Positions 51,426-61,029 of a stretch of DNA of 64,000 bases are shown in pieces (within the stretch, counting starts at the first letter, position 1; every line of letters begins with the position of its first letter). The position numbers were made by a program, and so were the translations under genes. Origin of the DNA: Falsiruegeria litorea R37 (GTDB lineage Bacteria > Pseudomonadota > Alphaproteobacteria > Rhodobacterales > Rhodobacteraceae); NCBI RefSeq assembly GCF_900172225.1, contig NZ_FWFO01000001.1, forward strand, positions 682,001 through 746,000, written 5' to 3'. The notes under the pieces are model-generated. The model worked only from the letters and a program-made list of their open reading frames with translations. It was not told the DNA's origin and did no database searches.

Positions 51426-53828
51426 ATGAAGTCGAATTATCGCGTGGTTGTCATTGGGGGCGGCGTTGTTGGTGCCTCGGTTCTGTATCATCTGGCCAAA
51501 TACGGCTGGACGGACGTGTGCCTGATCGAACGCAAGGTGCTGACCGCCGGGTCCAGCTGGCATGCGGCTGGTGGTATCCATGCGCTGAACGCCGATCCCA
51601 ACATCGCGGCTTTGCAGGCCTATACCATCGACCTGCTGCCCGAGATTGAGCGCGAGAGCGGGCAGAACATCGGCCTGCACATGACCGGTGGCCTGACGAT
51701 GGCCGGAACCCCGGATCGTTGGGAATGGTTGCAGTCAGCATATCGCGTTTTCCAGTCCATCGGCATCGAAGATTGCCGCCTTGTCACCCCCGAAGAGGCG
51801 CGCGAGTTGAACCCGGTGATGTCCACCGATGGTCTGCTGGGTGGAATGTGGGCCGACCGCGAGGGCTATATCGACACCACTGGCACGGTACAGGCCTATG
51901 CGGGCGCGGCCAAGAAACGCGGCGCGACCGTAGTTGAAAACAACCGTGTGCTGGAACTGAACCAGACCGCCGACGGCTGGGAAGTTGTGACCGAAAAAGG
52001 CACCATTCAGTGCGAGCATGTGGTGAACGCTGCCGGTTTGTGGGCCAAGCAGGTGGGGCGTATGGCGGGCGTAGAACTTCCGGTCTCGCCGCTCAACCAC
52101 CACTATCTGATCACCGATGCGATCCCAGAGGTTGCAGCGTTGGACTTTGAGCTGCCGATGACCGTCGACCTCGAAGGGTTCACCTATATGAGGCAGGACC
52201 AGAAGGGCATGTTGGTCGGCATCTATGAGATCGACCACGACCACTGGATGGAAGACGGCGCGCCATGGGAATATGGGTTCGAGCTGCAGCAAGAGGATCT
52301 GGGCCGGATCGAAAACGAGCTGACACTGGGATTCCAGCGTTATCCCTGCCTGAACGATGCAGGCATCAAGACTTGGGTGAACGGGGCGTTCACCTTCTCA
52401 CCTGATGGCAACCCGCTGGTCGGTCCGGTGCCGGGCAAGCGTGGATACTGGACGGCCTGCGCGGTCATGGCCGGGTTCCTGCAAGGCGGCGGCGTGGGCA
52501 AGTCGCTGGCCGAATGGATGATCCACGGCGAGCCAGAAGCGGATGTCTATGGCATGGACGTCGCCCGGTACGGCGATTTTGCGCAGAACAAACGATACAT
52601 CCGCGAAACCACCGGGCAGTTCTATTCCCGCCGCTTCGTGATGACCTATCCCAACGAACAGCTGCCCGCTGGGCGACCGCTGAAAATGGCCCCCGCGCAT
52701 GACGCAATGACAGCCGTGGGCTGCAAATGGGGGGTGAGCTGGGATCTTGAAGTGCCTTTGTATTTCGCGCCGGAGGGGTTCGAGGAAACACCGACCCTGA
52801 AACGCTCGAATGCACACGACATCGTGGCCGAGGAGTGCAAGGCGATCCGCGAAAACGTGGCCCTGCTCGACATCACAGGGTTCTCGCGGTTCGAGGTGTC
52901 GGGTCCTAACGCGACTGCCTGGCTTGATCGGATCATGGCGTCGAAGCTGCCAACTCCTGGTCGGGCCAAGCTGGCACCGATGCTCAGCGAGACCGGCAAG
53001 CTCAAGGGCGATCTGACCGTGCTGAACTGGGGCGATAGCCGCTATTGGATCATGGGCAGCTATTATCTGCGCGCCTGGCACATGCGTTGGTTCAACGATC
53101 ACATGGATGATGGCGTCACGGTGCGTGATCTGGGCGAAGAGGTTTGCGGCTTTGCGGTCATCGGACCGAATTCACAGCAGGTGGTCGAGAAGCTGGCAGA
53201 ACAGGATATCGGTGCGCTGAAATTCATGGGGTGCGGTCAGTTCGACATCGGGCTGGTGCGCACGCATGTGGCACGCATGTCAGTGACGGGCGAGAAGGGG
53301 TATGAGCTCAACTGCCGCTATGGCGACCACATCGCCCTGCGCCGGATGCTGCTTGAGGCTGGTGCGGATCTGGGCATCCGCGAGGTGGGCTTCAACGCCA
53401 TGCTGTCGACCCGGATCGAAAAGAGCTTTGGCATCTGGTCGGCAGAATTCACCCAAGGCTATACGCCGGGCATGACGGGCATGGACCGCTGGATCGACTG
53501 GGACAAAGAGTTTGTCGGGCGCGAGGCGGCGATGGCCGAGCGCGATGGCAACGGCCCGGGGCAGGTGCAGGTCACGCTGGAGATCGAAGCAGATGGTGCG
53601 GACGCCAGCGGCTATGAACCGATCTGGTCGGATGGCAACCGCGTGGGATTTGTCACGTCGGGCGCATACGGACACCACACCGGTAAATCGCTGGCCATGG
53701 CGCTGGTGGATCGCGAACAGGCCGCCGTGGGCACCGACCTGAGCGTGCACATCGTAGGGGTCGAGCGTCAGGCCAAGGTCATCGAAGCCTCTCCTTACGA
53801 CCCTCAGGGCAAGGCGATGCGGGGATAA
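51426..53828 (+). CDS. FAD/GcvT fusion dehydrogenase, dimethylglycine/sarcosine dehydrogenase family
   Basis: An 800-residue flavoprotein. The N-terminal FAD-binding motif is VVVIGGGVVGASVLYHLAKYG (residues 6-26). GSSWHAAGGIH follows; in dimethylglycine dehydrogenases the histidine of this WHAAG motif carries covalent FAD. From about residue 430 to the end comes a GcvT-type folate domain (NAHDIVAEECKAIREN through GHHTGKSLAMALVDR). It oxidatively removes an N-methyl group and loads it on tetrahydrofolate. It is a paralogue of the partial gene at the window start. AAGGGAGGG precedes the start. It leads an operon with an MttB-family gene three bases downstream. Confidence 0.9.
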   Translation: MKSNYRVVVIGGGVVGASVLYHLAKYGWTDVCLIERKVLTAGSSWHAAGGIHALNADPNIAALQAYTIDLLPEIERESGQNIGLHMTGGLTMAGTPDRWEWLQSAYRVFQSIGIEDCRLVTPEEARELNPVMSTDGLLGGMWADREGYIDTTGTVQAYAGAAKKRGATVVENNRVLELNQTADGWEVVTEKGTIQCEHVVNAAGLWAKQVGRMAGVELPVSPLNHHYLITDAIPEVAALDFELPMTVDLEGFTYMRQDQKGMLVGIYEIDHDHWMEDGAPWEYGFELQQEDLGRIENELTLGFQRYPCLNDAGIKTWVNGAFTFSPDGNPLVGPVPGKRGYWTACAVMAGFLQGGGVGKSLAEWMIHGEPEADVYGMDVARYGDFAQNKRYIRETTGQFYSRRFVMTYPNEQLPAGRPLKMAPAHDAMTAVGCKWGVSWDLEVPLYFAPEGFEETPTLKRSNAHDIVAEECKAIRENVALLDITGFSRFEVSGPNATAWLDRIMASKLPTPGRAKLAPMLSETGKLKGDLTVLNWGDSRYWIMGSYYLRAWHMRWFNDHMDDGVTVRDLGEEVCGFAVIGPNSQQVVEKLAEQDIGALKFMGCGQFDIGLVRTHVARMSVTGEKGYELNCRYGDHIALRRMLLEAGADLGIREVGFNAMLSTRIEKSFGIWSAEFTQGYTPGMTGMDRWIDWDKEFVGREAAMAERDGNGPGQVQVTLEIEADGADASGYEPIWSDGNRVGFVTSGAYGHHTGKSLAMALVDREQAAVGTDLSVHIVGVERQAKVIEASPYDPQGKAMRG

Positions 53829-53831
53829 TCC

Positions 53832-55391
53832 ATGACCACTGACAGCCAAACACGCGGCGAGACTCGGGGGCGACGCAGGCGCGGGCGGGCCGAGGCTGCG
53901 CCAACGCCAAGCCGCGACGTGAACTATCGCCAGCTGAAGAACCCCTTTCCGCTGATGGAAGTGTTCCCGGCGGATCAGATCGCCGACATGCATGAAACCG
54001 CGCTCAGGATGCTCGAAGACCTGGGGATGAAGGTGCTGTTGCCCGAGGCGCGGCGCATCTATGCCCAAGGCGGCGCGCGGGTCGATGAAGACAGTGAGAT
54101 GGTCCACATCGGCCGCGACATGGTCGAGGCGGCGCTGGCGACGGCCCCTAAGTCGATCGCCTGCCAAGCGGGCGCGCGGCACCGGGATTTCACGCTGGAG
54201 CTGGGCAGCCTGGTATTTCAACCCGGGGCAGGGGCGCCCAATGCCACTGATCTGGTGCGCGGTCGCCGCCCGGCCTCGGGTCAGGATTATCTGGAGTTCC
54301 TCAAGCTGACGCATCACTTCGATGTCTTCCAGATGATCTCGCCCCAAGTCGAGCCGCAGGACGTGCCGACCCATCTGCGCCACTACTTCACCACGCAGGC
54401 GCAGATGGAGCTGACGGACAAGTTCCCGTTCTTCTTCTCGCGCGGGACACCGCAGGTGATGGACTGTTTCGAGATGCTGTCGATCGCGCGTGGATTGTCG
54501 GACGATGAGTTCCGGGGTGCCGCTCATTCCTACACCATCATCAACACCAACAGCCCGCGCACGCTGGACATTCCTATGGCGCAAGGGCTGATCGACTTTG
54601 CCCGCTATGGTCAGGTCTCCATCGTCACGCCCTTTACTCTGATGGGGGCGATGGCGCCAATCACCGTGGCGGGGGCTATCACGCTTAGCCACGCCGAGGT
54701 GCTGGCGGCACTGGTGCTGACGCAGCTGACCAACCCCGGCGCGCCGGTTTGCTATGGCACCTTTACCAGCAATGTGGACATGAAATCGGGCGCGCCCGCG
54801 TTTGGGACCCCGTCGCATTTCCAAGCTTCGCTGGCCGCGGGACAACTGGCGCGGCATCTGGGGCTGCCTTGGCGGTCTGCCGCCGGGTCGGCATCGAACC
54901 TTAACGATGTGCAAGCCGCAAACGAAAATCAGTTCGGCCTTTGGGGCTGTTTGATGGCCGGGGCAACGGTGGTGATCCATTCAGCAGGCTGGCTTGAGGG
55001 CGGTTTGACGGTGTCCTTTGAAAAGATGATCTGTGACGCCGAAGTGCTCAACATGGTGGCCGAGCTTTGCGCGGGCGCGCAAGCGGGCACGGCCGAGATC
55101 GGCTATGACACCGCGCTGCGCGAGGTAGATCCCAGCGGGCATTTCTTTGCCACCAGCCAGACCATGGAACGCTACAACACCGCGTTTTATGAACCGCATG
55201 TCCACGACTATGCCAATTTTGGCACCTGGACCGAGCGCGGGGCGGTCGATGCCAACAACCGTGCCACCGGCGTGTGGCAGAACATTTTGGCGAACTTCCA
55301 GCCGCCGAAGCAGGACGGTGTCCGCATTGGCAATCTGAAAGACTTCATCGCACGTCGTACCGAAGAAGGCGGCGCGCCGCCGGAGAGTTGA
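53832..55391 (+). CDS. Trimethylamine methyltransferase family (MttB-like, non-pyrrolysine) protein
   Basis: A 519-residue MttB/COG5598 protein. Family segments include LKNPFPLMEVFPADQIADMHETALRMLEDLGMKVL, YFTTQAQMELTDKFPFFFSRGTPQV and FGTPSHFQASLAAGQLARHLGLPWR. There is no in-frame UAG in the gene, so it is not a pyrrolysine enzyme and falls with glycine- or proline-betaine demethylases (MtgB-like). These normally pass the methyl group to a small corrinoid protein. No corrinoid protein gene is visible next to it. The N-terminal 25 residues are arginine-rich and of low complexity. It sits between two flavin oxidases with gaps of 3 and 14 bases. Confidence 0.88.
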   Translation: MTTDSQTRGETRGRRRRGRAEAAPTPSRDVNYRQLKNPFPLMEVFPADQIADMHETALRMLEDLGMKVLLPEARRIYAQGGARVDEDSEMVHIGRDMVEAALATAPKSIACQAGARHRDFTLELGSLVFQPGAGAPNATDLVRGRRPASGQDYLEFLKLTHHFDVFQMISPQVEPQDVPTHLRHYFTTQAQMELTDKFPFFFSRGTPQVMDCFEMLSIARGLSDDEFRGAAHSYTIINTNSPRTLDIPMAQGLIDFARYGQVSIVTPFTLMGAMAPITVAGAITLSHAEVLAALVLTQLTNPGAPVCYGTFTSNVDMKSGAPAFGTPSHFQASLAAGQLARHLGLPWRSAAGSASNLNDVQAANENQFGLWGCLMAGATVVIHSAGWLEGGLTVSFEKMICDAEVLNMVAELCAGAQAGTAEIGYDTALREVDPSGHFFATSQTMERYNTAFYEPHVHDYANFGTWTERGAVDANNRATGVWQNILANFQPPKQDGVRIGNLKDFIARRTEEGGAPPES

Positions 55392-55405
55392 GAGAGGACG
55401 CAAAC

Positions 55406-56710
55406 ATGAGCAATCCAGACGCAATCATCATCGGCACCGGCGTCATCGGCGCGGCCATTGCTTTCGAGATGGCCAAGGCGGGCCACAAGACCCTGTCCTT
55501 GGATCGCAACGCGCAGGTGGGCCACGGCTCCACCGCCGGTTCCTGCGCGATCATCCGGATGCATTACTCGACATTCGACGGCACCGCCTTTGCCTGGGAG
55601 GGCTATCACTATTGGCGCGATTGGGCCGACTATCTGGGCCTGCATGAAGGGGCGAACCTGGCGCAGTTCAAGCAGACCGGGTGCCTGGTCATGAAAACCG
55701 AGGCCAACGGTCAGCTTGAGAAGCACATGAAATACAGCGCCGAGCTCGACTGCCCGTTCGAGGAATGGTCGCCCGAGCAGATCACCGACAAACTGCCCGT
55801 CTATACGCTCGACAGTTTTGCCCCGGCCAAGCGAATGGATGATCCGGAATTTGGCCATCCCAACGGACGCAAGATGGGGGGTGCGGTGTTTTGGCCACAA
55901 GCGGGTTATGTCACCGATCCTGCCCTGAGCGCCCAGAACCTGATGGAAGCGGCCCGTGAGCATGGGGCCGAAGTGCGCACCGGCGCCGAAGTGGTCGAGA
56001 TCCTGCAATCGGATGGTCGTGTCAGCGGTGTGAAACTGGCGGATGGAGAAGAAATCCACGCCCCCGTGGTGATCAACGTGGCGGGGCCCGGTTCGGCCAT
56101 TGTGAACGCCATGGCTGGTGTTCTGGATGACATGACCATCGAAACCCGACCCTTGCGGCAGGAGGTGGTGCATGTGCCTAGCCCTGAAGGGTTCAATTTC
56201 GAAGAGCAGGGCACCATCGTCTCGGACAGCGATATCTCGCTGTATGTCCGGCCAGAGCATGGCAACCATATCTTGATCGGTTCGGAAGACCCAGAATGCG
56301 ATCCGCACCAGTGGTGCCAGGATGACAAGGACTACAACCGCGAATTCACCGACCAATGGACCACGCAGGCCATGCGCTATGCACAGCGCGTGCCGAGCCT
56401 TGGTATCCCGTCGAAAACGCGCGGGGTGGTGGACTTGTATGATGCATCCACCGACTGGATTCCGATCTATGACAAATCCAGCCTGCCGGGGTTCTACATG
56501 GCCTGCGGCACCAGCGGGAACCAATACAAGAATGCCCCGATTGCGGGCAAGATGATGGCGGCCCTGGTCGACTATTGCGAAGGCGGCGGTGATCATGACG
56601 CCGCGCCGTTGCAGTTCCAGCTGCCCTATACCGGGCACATGATCGACGTCGGTTTCTACTCGCGTAAACGCCCGATCAACGAGGAAAGCAGCTTCTCGGT
56701 TTTGGGCTGA
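55406..56710 (+). CDS. FAD-dependent oxidoreductase, DAO/sarcosine oxidase-like
   Basis: A 434-residue DAO-family flavoprotein. AIIIGTGVIGAAIAFEMAKAG at the N-terminus binds FAD, and VGHGSTAGSCAIIRMHYS follows. The late MACGTSGNQYKNAPIAGKMMA closes the FAD site. It would oxidise the C-N bond of an N-methylated or secondary amino acid made by the upstream enzymes. GAGAGGA precedes the ATG at 55406. Together with the two upstream genes it makes a three-step demethylation module. Confidence 0.87.
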   Translation: MSNPDAIIIGTGVIGAAIAFEMAKAGHKTLSLDRNAQVGHGSTAGSCAIIRMHYSTFDGTAFAWEGYHYWRDWADYLGLHEGANLAQFKQTGCLVMKTEANGQLEKHMKYSAELDCPFEEWSPEQITDKLPVYTLDSFAPAKRMDDPEFGHPNGRKMGGAVFWPQAGYVTDPALSAQNLMEAAREHGAEVRTGAEVVEILQSDGRVSGVKLADGEEIHAPVVINVAGPGSAIVNAMAGVLDDMTIETRPLRQEVVHVPSPEGFNFEEQGTIVSDSDISLYVRPEHGNHILIGSEDPECDPHQWCQDDKDYNREFTDQWTTQAMRYAQRVPSLGIPSKTRGVVDLYDASTDWIPIYDKSSLPGFYMACGTSGNQYKNAPIAGKMMAALVDYCEGGGDHDAAPLQFQLPYTGHMIDVGFYSRKRPINEESSFSVLG

Positions 56711-56724
56711 CATCTGGACGGCCA

Positions 56725-56778
56725 ATCGGATCGGCCTAGTTTGGCGCATTGAGATGCCGAGCAGGAGGCCGATCCGAT
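56725..56778 (+). promoter_or_regulatory. Perfect 13-bp inverted repeat covering the ribosome site of the next gene
   Basis: Arms ATCGGATCGGCCT (56725-56737) and AGGCCGATCCGAT (56766-56778) pair perfectly, with a 28-base loop. The right arm covers half of AGGAGG (56763-56768) and ends one base before the ATG at 56780. The folded RNA would block translation, so this may be a translational switch. Confidence 0.6.
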
Positions 56779-56779
56779 C

Positions 56780-57508
56780 ATGACACAGACGGGACCAAAA
56801 GTTCTGATTCTGGGCTCTGCACCTTGCGTGCAGGACGCGGCGGATTGGTCACGCGGGCCCTTTACCCACATCCTGGCCATCAACAATGCCTGGCGGGTGC
56901 GCCCGGATTGGGATTTCTTGATCCATCCCGAGGATTTTCCGGTCGAGAACCAGCCCCAGCAACTGCTGCCCACGCAGCAAATCATAACTGCGCAGAACTA
57001 TGTCCCCGCGCAAAACGCTTACGGTGGCTTTGTCTATGCAGGCGGCACCATGGCGTTCACGGCGGGGTATTGGGCGCTGCACGCGTTGCAGCCTGATGTG
57101 ATCGCCTATTTCGGATGCGACATGGTCTATCCGGCGCGGGGCAATACGCATTTCTACGGCACGGGGCAGGCGGACCCTTTGCGTCAGGACATCACGCTCA
57201 GATCGCTGGAAGCAAAATCATCGCGGTTGATGCAATACGCAGCACGACAAGGGTGCCGGATGGTCCGTCTGTCTGATGGTGAAAGCCGACTTGTGTGCCC
57301 GTCTTCAAGCGTTGACCAAATGGGCGACGTTCCATTGATGGACGTTTCGGGTCTGGCGCATGTAGAGGCGCAAGAGAGGGCGCTGGGCTACTATGTCCCC
57401 TCGGGCCGGTATTGGAAGGATCAAGCCCGCTTTGATGTGGCGGAACTGGACCGGATCGACCGGCTGTGGCTTGGCGACACACAGCCGGATGATGTTAAGG
57501 CTGCCTGA
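56780..57508 (+). CDS. Conserved hypothetical protein, possibly DUF115/MptE-like fold
   Basis: A 242-residue protein I do not recognise firmly. It starts with KVLILGSAPCVQDAADWSRGPFTHILAINNAW and later has PDVIAYFGCDMVYPARGNTHFYG. The GSAPS-like opening, the NNAW segment and the GCD...HFYG motif recall DUF115-type proteins (6-hydroxymethylpterin diphosphokinase MptE-like and motility-accessory family), which often bind nucleotide sugars; this is a loose similarity. No signal peptide or membrane helix. It is convergent with the ferredoxin oxidoreductase gene with only two bases between stops. Confidence 0.7.
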   Translation: MTQTGPKVLILGSAPCVQDAADWSRGPFTHILAINNAWRVRPDWDFLIHPEDFPVENQPQQLLPTQQIITAQNYVPAQNAYGGFVYAGGTMAFTAGYWALHALQPDVIAYFGCDMVYPARGNTHFYGTGQADPLRQDITLRSLEAKSSRLMQYAARQGCRMVRLSDGESRLVCPSSSVDQMGDVPLMDVSGLAHVEAQERALGYYVPSGRYWKDQARFDVAELDRIDRLWLGDTQPDDVKAA

Positions 57509-57510
57509 CT

Positions 57511-60500
57511 TTAAAGAGCGCTCTTTAGGTCTGTGAACTTGGCTTTGGCGTCTTTGACAGCCTGTTCACGCACTGGCCCGTATCCGCGAATGTCATCTGC
57601 TACCGACAGGATCGCCTGCCAAGCCTCGGTGTCCGTGGCCTGATCCAACAACCCCTCGTACCACGCCAGCGTTTCGCGATGCATTTTGGCCTCGGAATGA
57701 TAGCCGAATGGGTTCAGGGGCGAATTCCGAATACCCTTACCCTTGGCCAGCAGACCCAGAACCGACTGCATCCATGGCCCAAAGGCGCGCTTTGCGGGGC
57801 GACCGCGACCGTCCTTACCAAGGTTCAGGATCGGCGGGGCCATGTGATATTTGACCTTGAAATCGCCTTCGAAAGTCTCGGCCAGTTCGTCAGCAAAGGC
57901 TTGCCCCGTCATCAGGCGCGCGACCTCGAACTCATCCTTGTAAGCCATCAGCTTGAACAGGTTGCGCGCGGCGATCTTGGTCAGGTCATCGGATGTTCGG
58001 GCGCGGAGCTTCTCAATCCGGTCGGTGTAGCGTTTCGCGTAGTCCGCGTTCTGATAGTCGGTCAGGAAGGCGGCGCGGCGCGCAATCATCTGGTCCAGCG
58101 TTTCTGGCTGTTCCTTGGGTGAAATCATGTCGTTCAGGCGCGCAGGATCAGCCGCCATCGCACGCCCCACGGCAAAGGCCAGCTTGTTCTTTTCAACGGC
58201 CACACCGTTCAGGAGGATCGCTTGTGACAGGGACATCTGGTCAACCGGGACCAGCCCTTTTTGCCAGGCAAAGCCCAGCATCATCACGTTGGCAAAGACC
58301 GCATCCCCCAGCACCTGCTCGGCCAGCGCGTTGGCATCGAACCCGGCCACATTGTCTGCTCCGACAACACGCGAAATCTCGACTTCGCGGGTGTCGACGT
58401 TCAACTGTGCATCGCGGCGCAGAACCAGATCTCCGGTTGGCATCTCGGCCCGGTTCAAAACCATTCGCGTGCCCGACCGGTAATGCGCCGATGCCTTGGG
58501 GGCAGAGCTGACCACCACATCGCAGCCAATCACCGCGTCCGCCGTGCCTTGGTCGATCCGAACCTGGTTCAATGCGTCGGGCGCCTCGCCCAGGCGGATG
58601 TAGCTGAGCACGGTGCCGAATTTCTGGGCAAAGCCGGTGAAATCAAGCACTGAGCTGCCTTTGCCCTCAAGATGCGCGGCCATCGTGATCAGCGCGCCAA
58701 CGGTCACAACGCCGGTGCCGCCCACCCCCGTGACCAAAAGGTCAAAGGGAACGTCGAGTGGTGGAAGCTCAGGGGTGGGCAACCCGGCCTCGACAGATTC
58801 CAGATCCAGCGTCACGGCGCGTTTGCGCCGGGTGGCGCCTTCGACGGTGACAAAGCTGGGACAGAAGCCGTCCAGGCAGGAAAAGTCCTTATTGCACGAG
58901 CTCAGGTTGATCTTGCGCTTGCGACCCAGTGGCGTTTCGCGCGGCTCGACGCTCAGGCAGTTCGATGCGACCGAGCAATCGCCGCAGCCTTCGCAGACCA
59001 GATCGTTGATCCAGGCGAACCGCTTGGGGTCATCCATGGTGCCGCGTTTACGGCGGCGGCGTTTCTCGGTGGCGCAGGTCTGTTCGTAGATCAGGACAGT
59101 GACGCCGGGAATATCGCGCAACTCGCGCTGCACCTGATCCATTTCCTTTCGGTCATGGAATGAGGTGTTGGCCGGGAAATCAGCGCGTGAGAACTTGTCG
59201 ATGTTGTCCGACACCAGCGCGATCCGTTCGACCCCTTCGGCGCGGCAGGTCTGGGCGATGCCATGTACGCTCACAGGGCCATCTACTGGCTGGCCGCCAG
59301 TCATCGCCACGGCGTCGTTGTAGAGGATCTTGTAGGTGATGTTGGTTTTGGCGGCGACGGCCTGACGGATTGCCAGCGAGCCCGAGTGATACCAGGTGCC
59401 TTCGCCGAGGTTCTGGAAAATATGCTTGCCGCCGTTGAACTTCGACGCAACGACATGCGGCACCCCTTCACCGCCCATCTGGGCATACCCCACGGTTTGG
59501 CGGTCCATCCACGAGGCCATGACGTGACACCCGATACCACTGGCTGCGGTGGAACCCTCGGGCACTTTGGTCGAGCTGTTGTGCGGGCAGCCCGAGCAGA
59601 AATACGGCGTGCGGGTGGCACCGGGCACGTTGATCAACTGCGGGGGCGTGTCAGTCAGTGCCTTGGCCTTGCCTGGCAGCCCCTCTTCTGGGAAAAACGC
59701 GTCCAGCCGCGCGGCGACGATGGGGGCCAGCATCAGTGGGCTCAGCTCTCCGGTCCAGGGGATCAGCGGCTCGCCGTGGCTGTCGTATTTGCCGACCATC
59801 TTGTGCGGTTTGTCACCCGGCCAGTCATAGAAATACTCTTTGAACTGGCTTTCGATGATGCCGCGCTTTTCCTCGACCACCAGCACCTCGGCTTTGCCTT
59901 TCACAAAGCGCAGGGCGTTGCGGCGGGCGAGCGGCCAGACCATGCCGACCTTGTAGATGTCGATGCCCAATTCGCGGCATTTGCGCTCATCCAGCCCCAG
60001 CAGGCGCAGCGCCTCCATCAGGTCCAGATGGCCCTTGCCTGTGGTGACAAAGCCGAACTTGGCGTTCTCGATGTCATAGACGCGGTGGTCGATCGGGTTG
60101 GCTTCGGCAAAGGCCCGAACGGCGCGCAGTTTGTGTTGAATGCGGGTTTCAATCTCGGGCGAGGGCAGGTCAGCAGATCGCACATGCAACCCGCCCGCTG
60201 GTAGGTCGATCTGGGGCAGTTCAAATGTTCGATCAGGGTGCAACTCGACCGAACGCGCGCTTTCCACCGTCTCGCTGATTGCCTTGAACCCCACCCATGT
60301 TCCGGAAAACCGAGACAATGCCAGCCCGTATTCGCCGTATTCAAGATACTCATCAATCGACGCCGGGTTCAGCGTCGGCATGAACCAGGTCATGAAGGCC
60401 ACATCCGATTGATGCGGCATCGAGCTGGAGACGCAGCCGTGGTCATCGCCCGCCACCACTAAAACGCCACCCTTGGGGGCCGAGCCGTAGGCGTTGCCAT

Positions 60501-60897
60501 GTTTCAGCGCGTCACCTGAACGATCCACACCTGGGCCCTTGCCGTACCACATGGAAAACACGCCCTCGACCTCACAATGTGGGTCCAGCGTGGCCTGCTG
60601 CGCGCCCAGAACCGCCGTGGCGCCCAGGTCCTCGTTCACGGCGGGCATGAATTTGATCTTGTACTCGGTCAGCCGATCCCGCGCGCGCCACAATTCCAGA
60701 TCCAGCGCGCCCAACGGCGACCCGCGATAGCCCGACACGAAACCCGCGGTGTTCAACCCCGCCTCGCGGTCGCGCCGCGCCTGATCCATCATGATCCGTG
60801 CCAGAGCCTGCGTTCCGGTCAGAAACACCCGTCCAGTGGTGTTGGTGTAGCGATCGCTGAGTTGATAAGGGCGCAGGTCGGGCGTGTGTTGGGTCAT
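57511..60897 (-). CDS. Fused indolepyruvate ferredoxin oxidoreductase (IorA-IorB type)
   Basis: A 1128-residue single-chain 2-oxoacid:acceptor oxidoreductase. The N-terminal half has pyrimidine and TPP domains (NEDLGATAVLGAQQ near residue 75, then FCSGCPHNSSTKVPEGSTAASGIGCH). A cysteine cluster CEGCGDCSVASNC follows, then the gamma domain VTGVGGTGVVTVGALITMAAHL, and a C-terminal extension. It decarboxylates arylpyruvates from aromatic amino acid breakdown to aryl-CoA esters. The start at 60897 (MTQHTPDL) leaves room for a shared promoter with the divergent Lrp gene; ATG 60951 is an alternative but would overlap the operator-like repeat. Confidence 0.9.
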   Translation of the reverse strand: MTQHTPDLRPYQLSDRYTNTTGRVFLTGTQALARIMMDQARRDREAGLNTAGFVSGYRGSPLGALDLELWRARDRLTEYKIKFMPAVNEDLGATAVLGAQQATLDPHCEVEGVFSMWYGKGPGVDRSGDALKHGNAYGSAPKGGVLVVAGDDHGCVSSSMPHQSDVAFMTWFMPTLNPASIDEYLEYGEYGLALSRFSGTWVGFKAISETVESARSVELHPDRTFELPQIDLPAGGLHVRSADLPSPEIETRIQHKLRAVRAFAEANPIDHRVYDIENAKFGFVTTGKGHLDLMEALRLLGLDERKCRELGIDIYKVGMVWPLARRNALRFVKGKAEVLVVEEKRGIIESQFKEYFYDWPGDKPHKMVGKYDSHGEPLIPWTGELSPLMLAPIVAARLDAFFPEEGLPGKAKALTDTPPQLINVPGATRTPYFCSGCPHNSSTKVPEGSTAASGIGCHVMASWMDRQTVGYAQMGGEGVPHVVASKFNGGKHIFQNLGEGTWYHSGSLAIRQAVAAKTNITYKILYNDAVAMTGGQPVDGPVSVHGIAQTCRAEGVERIALVSDNIDKFSRADFPANTSFHDRKEMDQVQRELRDIPGVTVLIYEQTCATEKRRRRKRGTMDDPKRFAWINDLVCEGCGDCSVASNCLSVEPRETPLGRKRKINLSSCNKDFSCLDGFCPSFVTVEGATRRKRAVTLDLESVEAGLPTPELPPLDVPFDLLVTGVGGTGVVTVGALITMAAHLEGKGSSVLDFTGFAQKFGTVLSYIRLGEAPDALNQVRIDQGTADAVIGCDVVVSSAPKASAHYRSGTRMVLNRAEMPTGDLVLRRDAQLNVDTREVEISRVVGADNVAGFDANALAEQVLGDAVFANVMMLGFAWQKGLVPVDQMSLSQAILLNGVAVEKNKLAFAVGRAMAADPARLNDMISPKEQPETLDQMIARRAAFLTDYQNADYAKRYTDRIEKLRARTSDDLTKIAARNLFKLMAYKDEFEVARLMTGQAFADELAETFEGDFKVKYHMAPPILNLGKDGRGRPAKRAFGPWMQSVLGLLAKGKGIRNSPLNPFGYHSEAKMHRETLAWYEGLLDQATDTEAWQAILSVADDIRGYGPVREQAVKDAKAKFTDLKSAL

Positions 60898-60945
60898 GGC
60901 TGGCAAACCGTGTTTGTTGGCAGGAGTTTGAACAGTTTGCCTTGA

Positions 60946-60966
60946 TTCCATTGGAATGAGGTTCCA
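60946..60966. promoter_or_regulatory. Interleaved TTCCA/TGGAA repeats, probable Lrp/AsnC operator
   Basis: Half-sites TTCCA (60946-60950), TGGAA (60952-60956) and TTCCA (60962-60966) alternate in orientation within 21 bases. They lie in the 132-base space between the oxidoreductase and the divergent Lrp-type gene. Such multiple half-sites suit binding by an Lrp oligomer. Confidence 0.5.
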
Positions 60967-61029
60967 GATTGCGCGATTATTGACGAAAAACTGGTTCAAT
61001 TTGCCAATATTCTGGGATAGTTTGGATGA

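Noticed and set aside
53280-54980. A 566-codon minus-strand open frame across the demethylation operon
   Set aside because: Antisense to well-supported FAD/GcvT and MttB-family genes; no motif or ribosome site.
53832-55391. Possible pyrrolysine codon in the MttB-family gene
   Set aside because: The reading frame has no internal UAG, so it is the non-pyrrolysine type.
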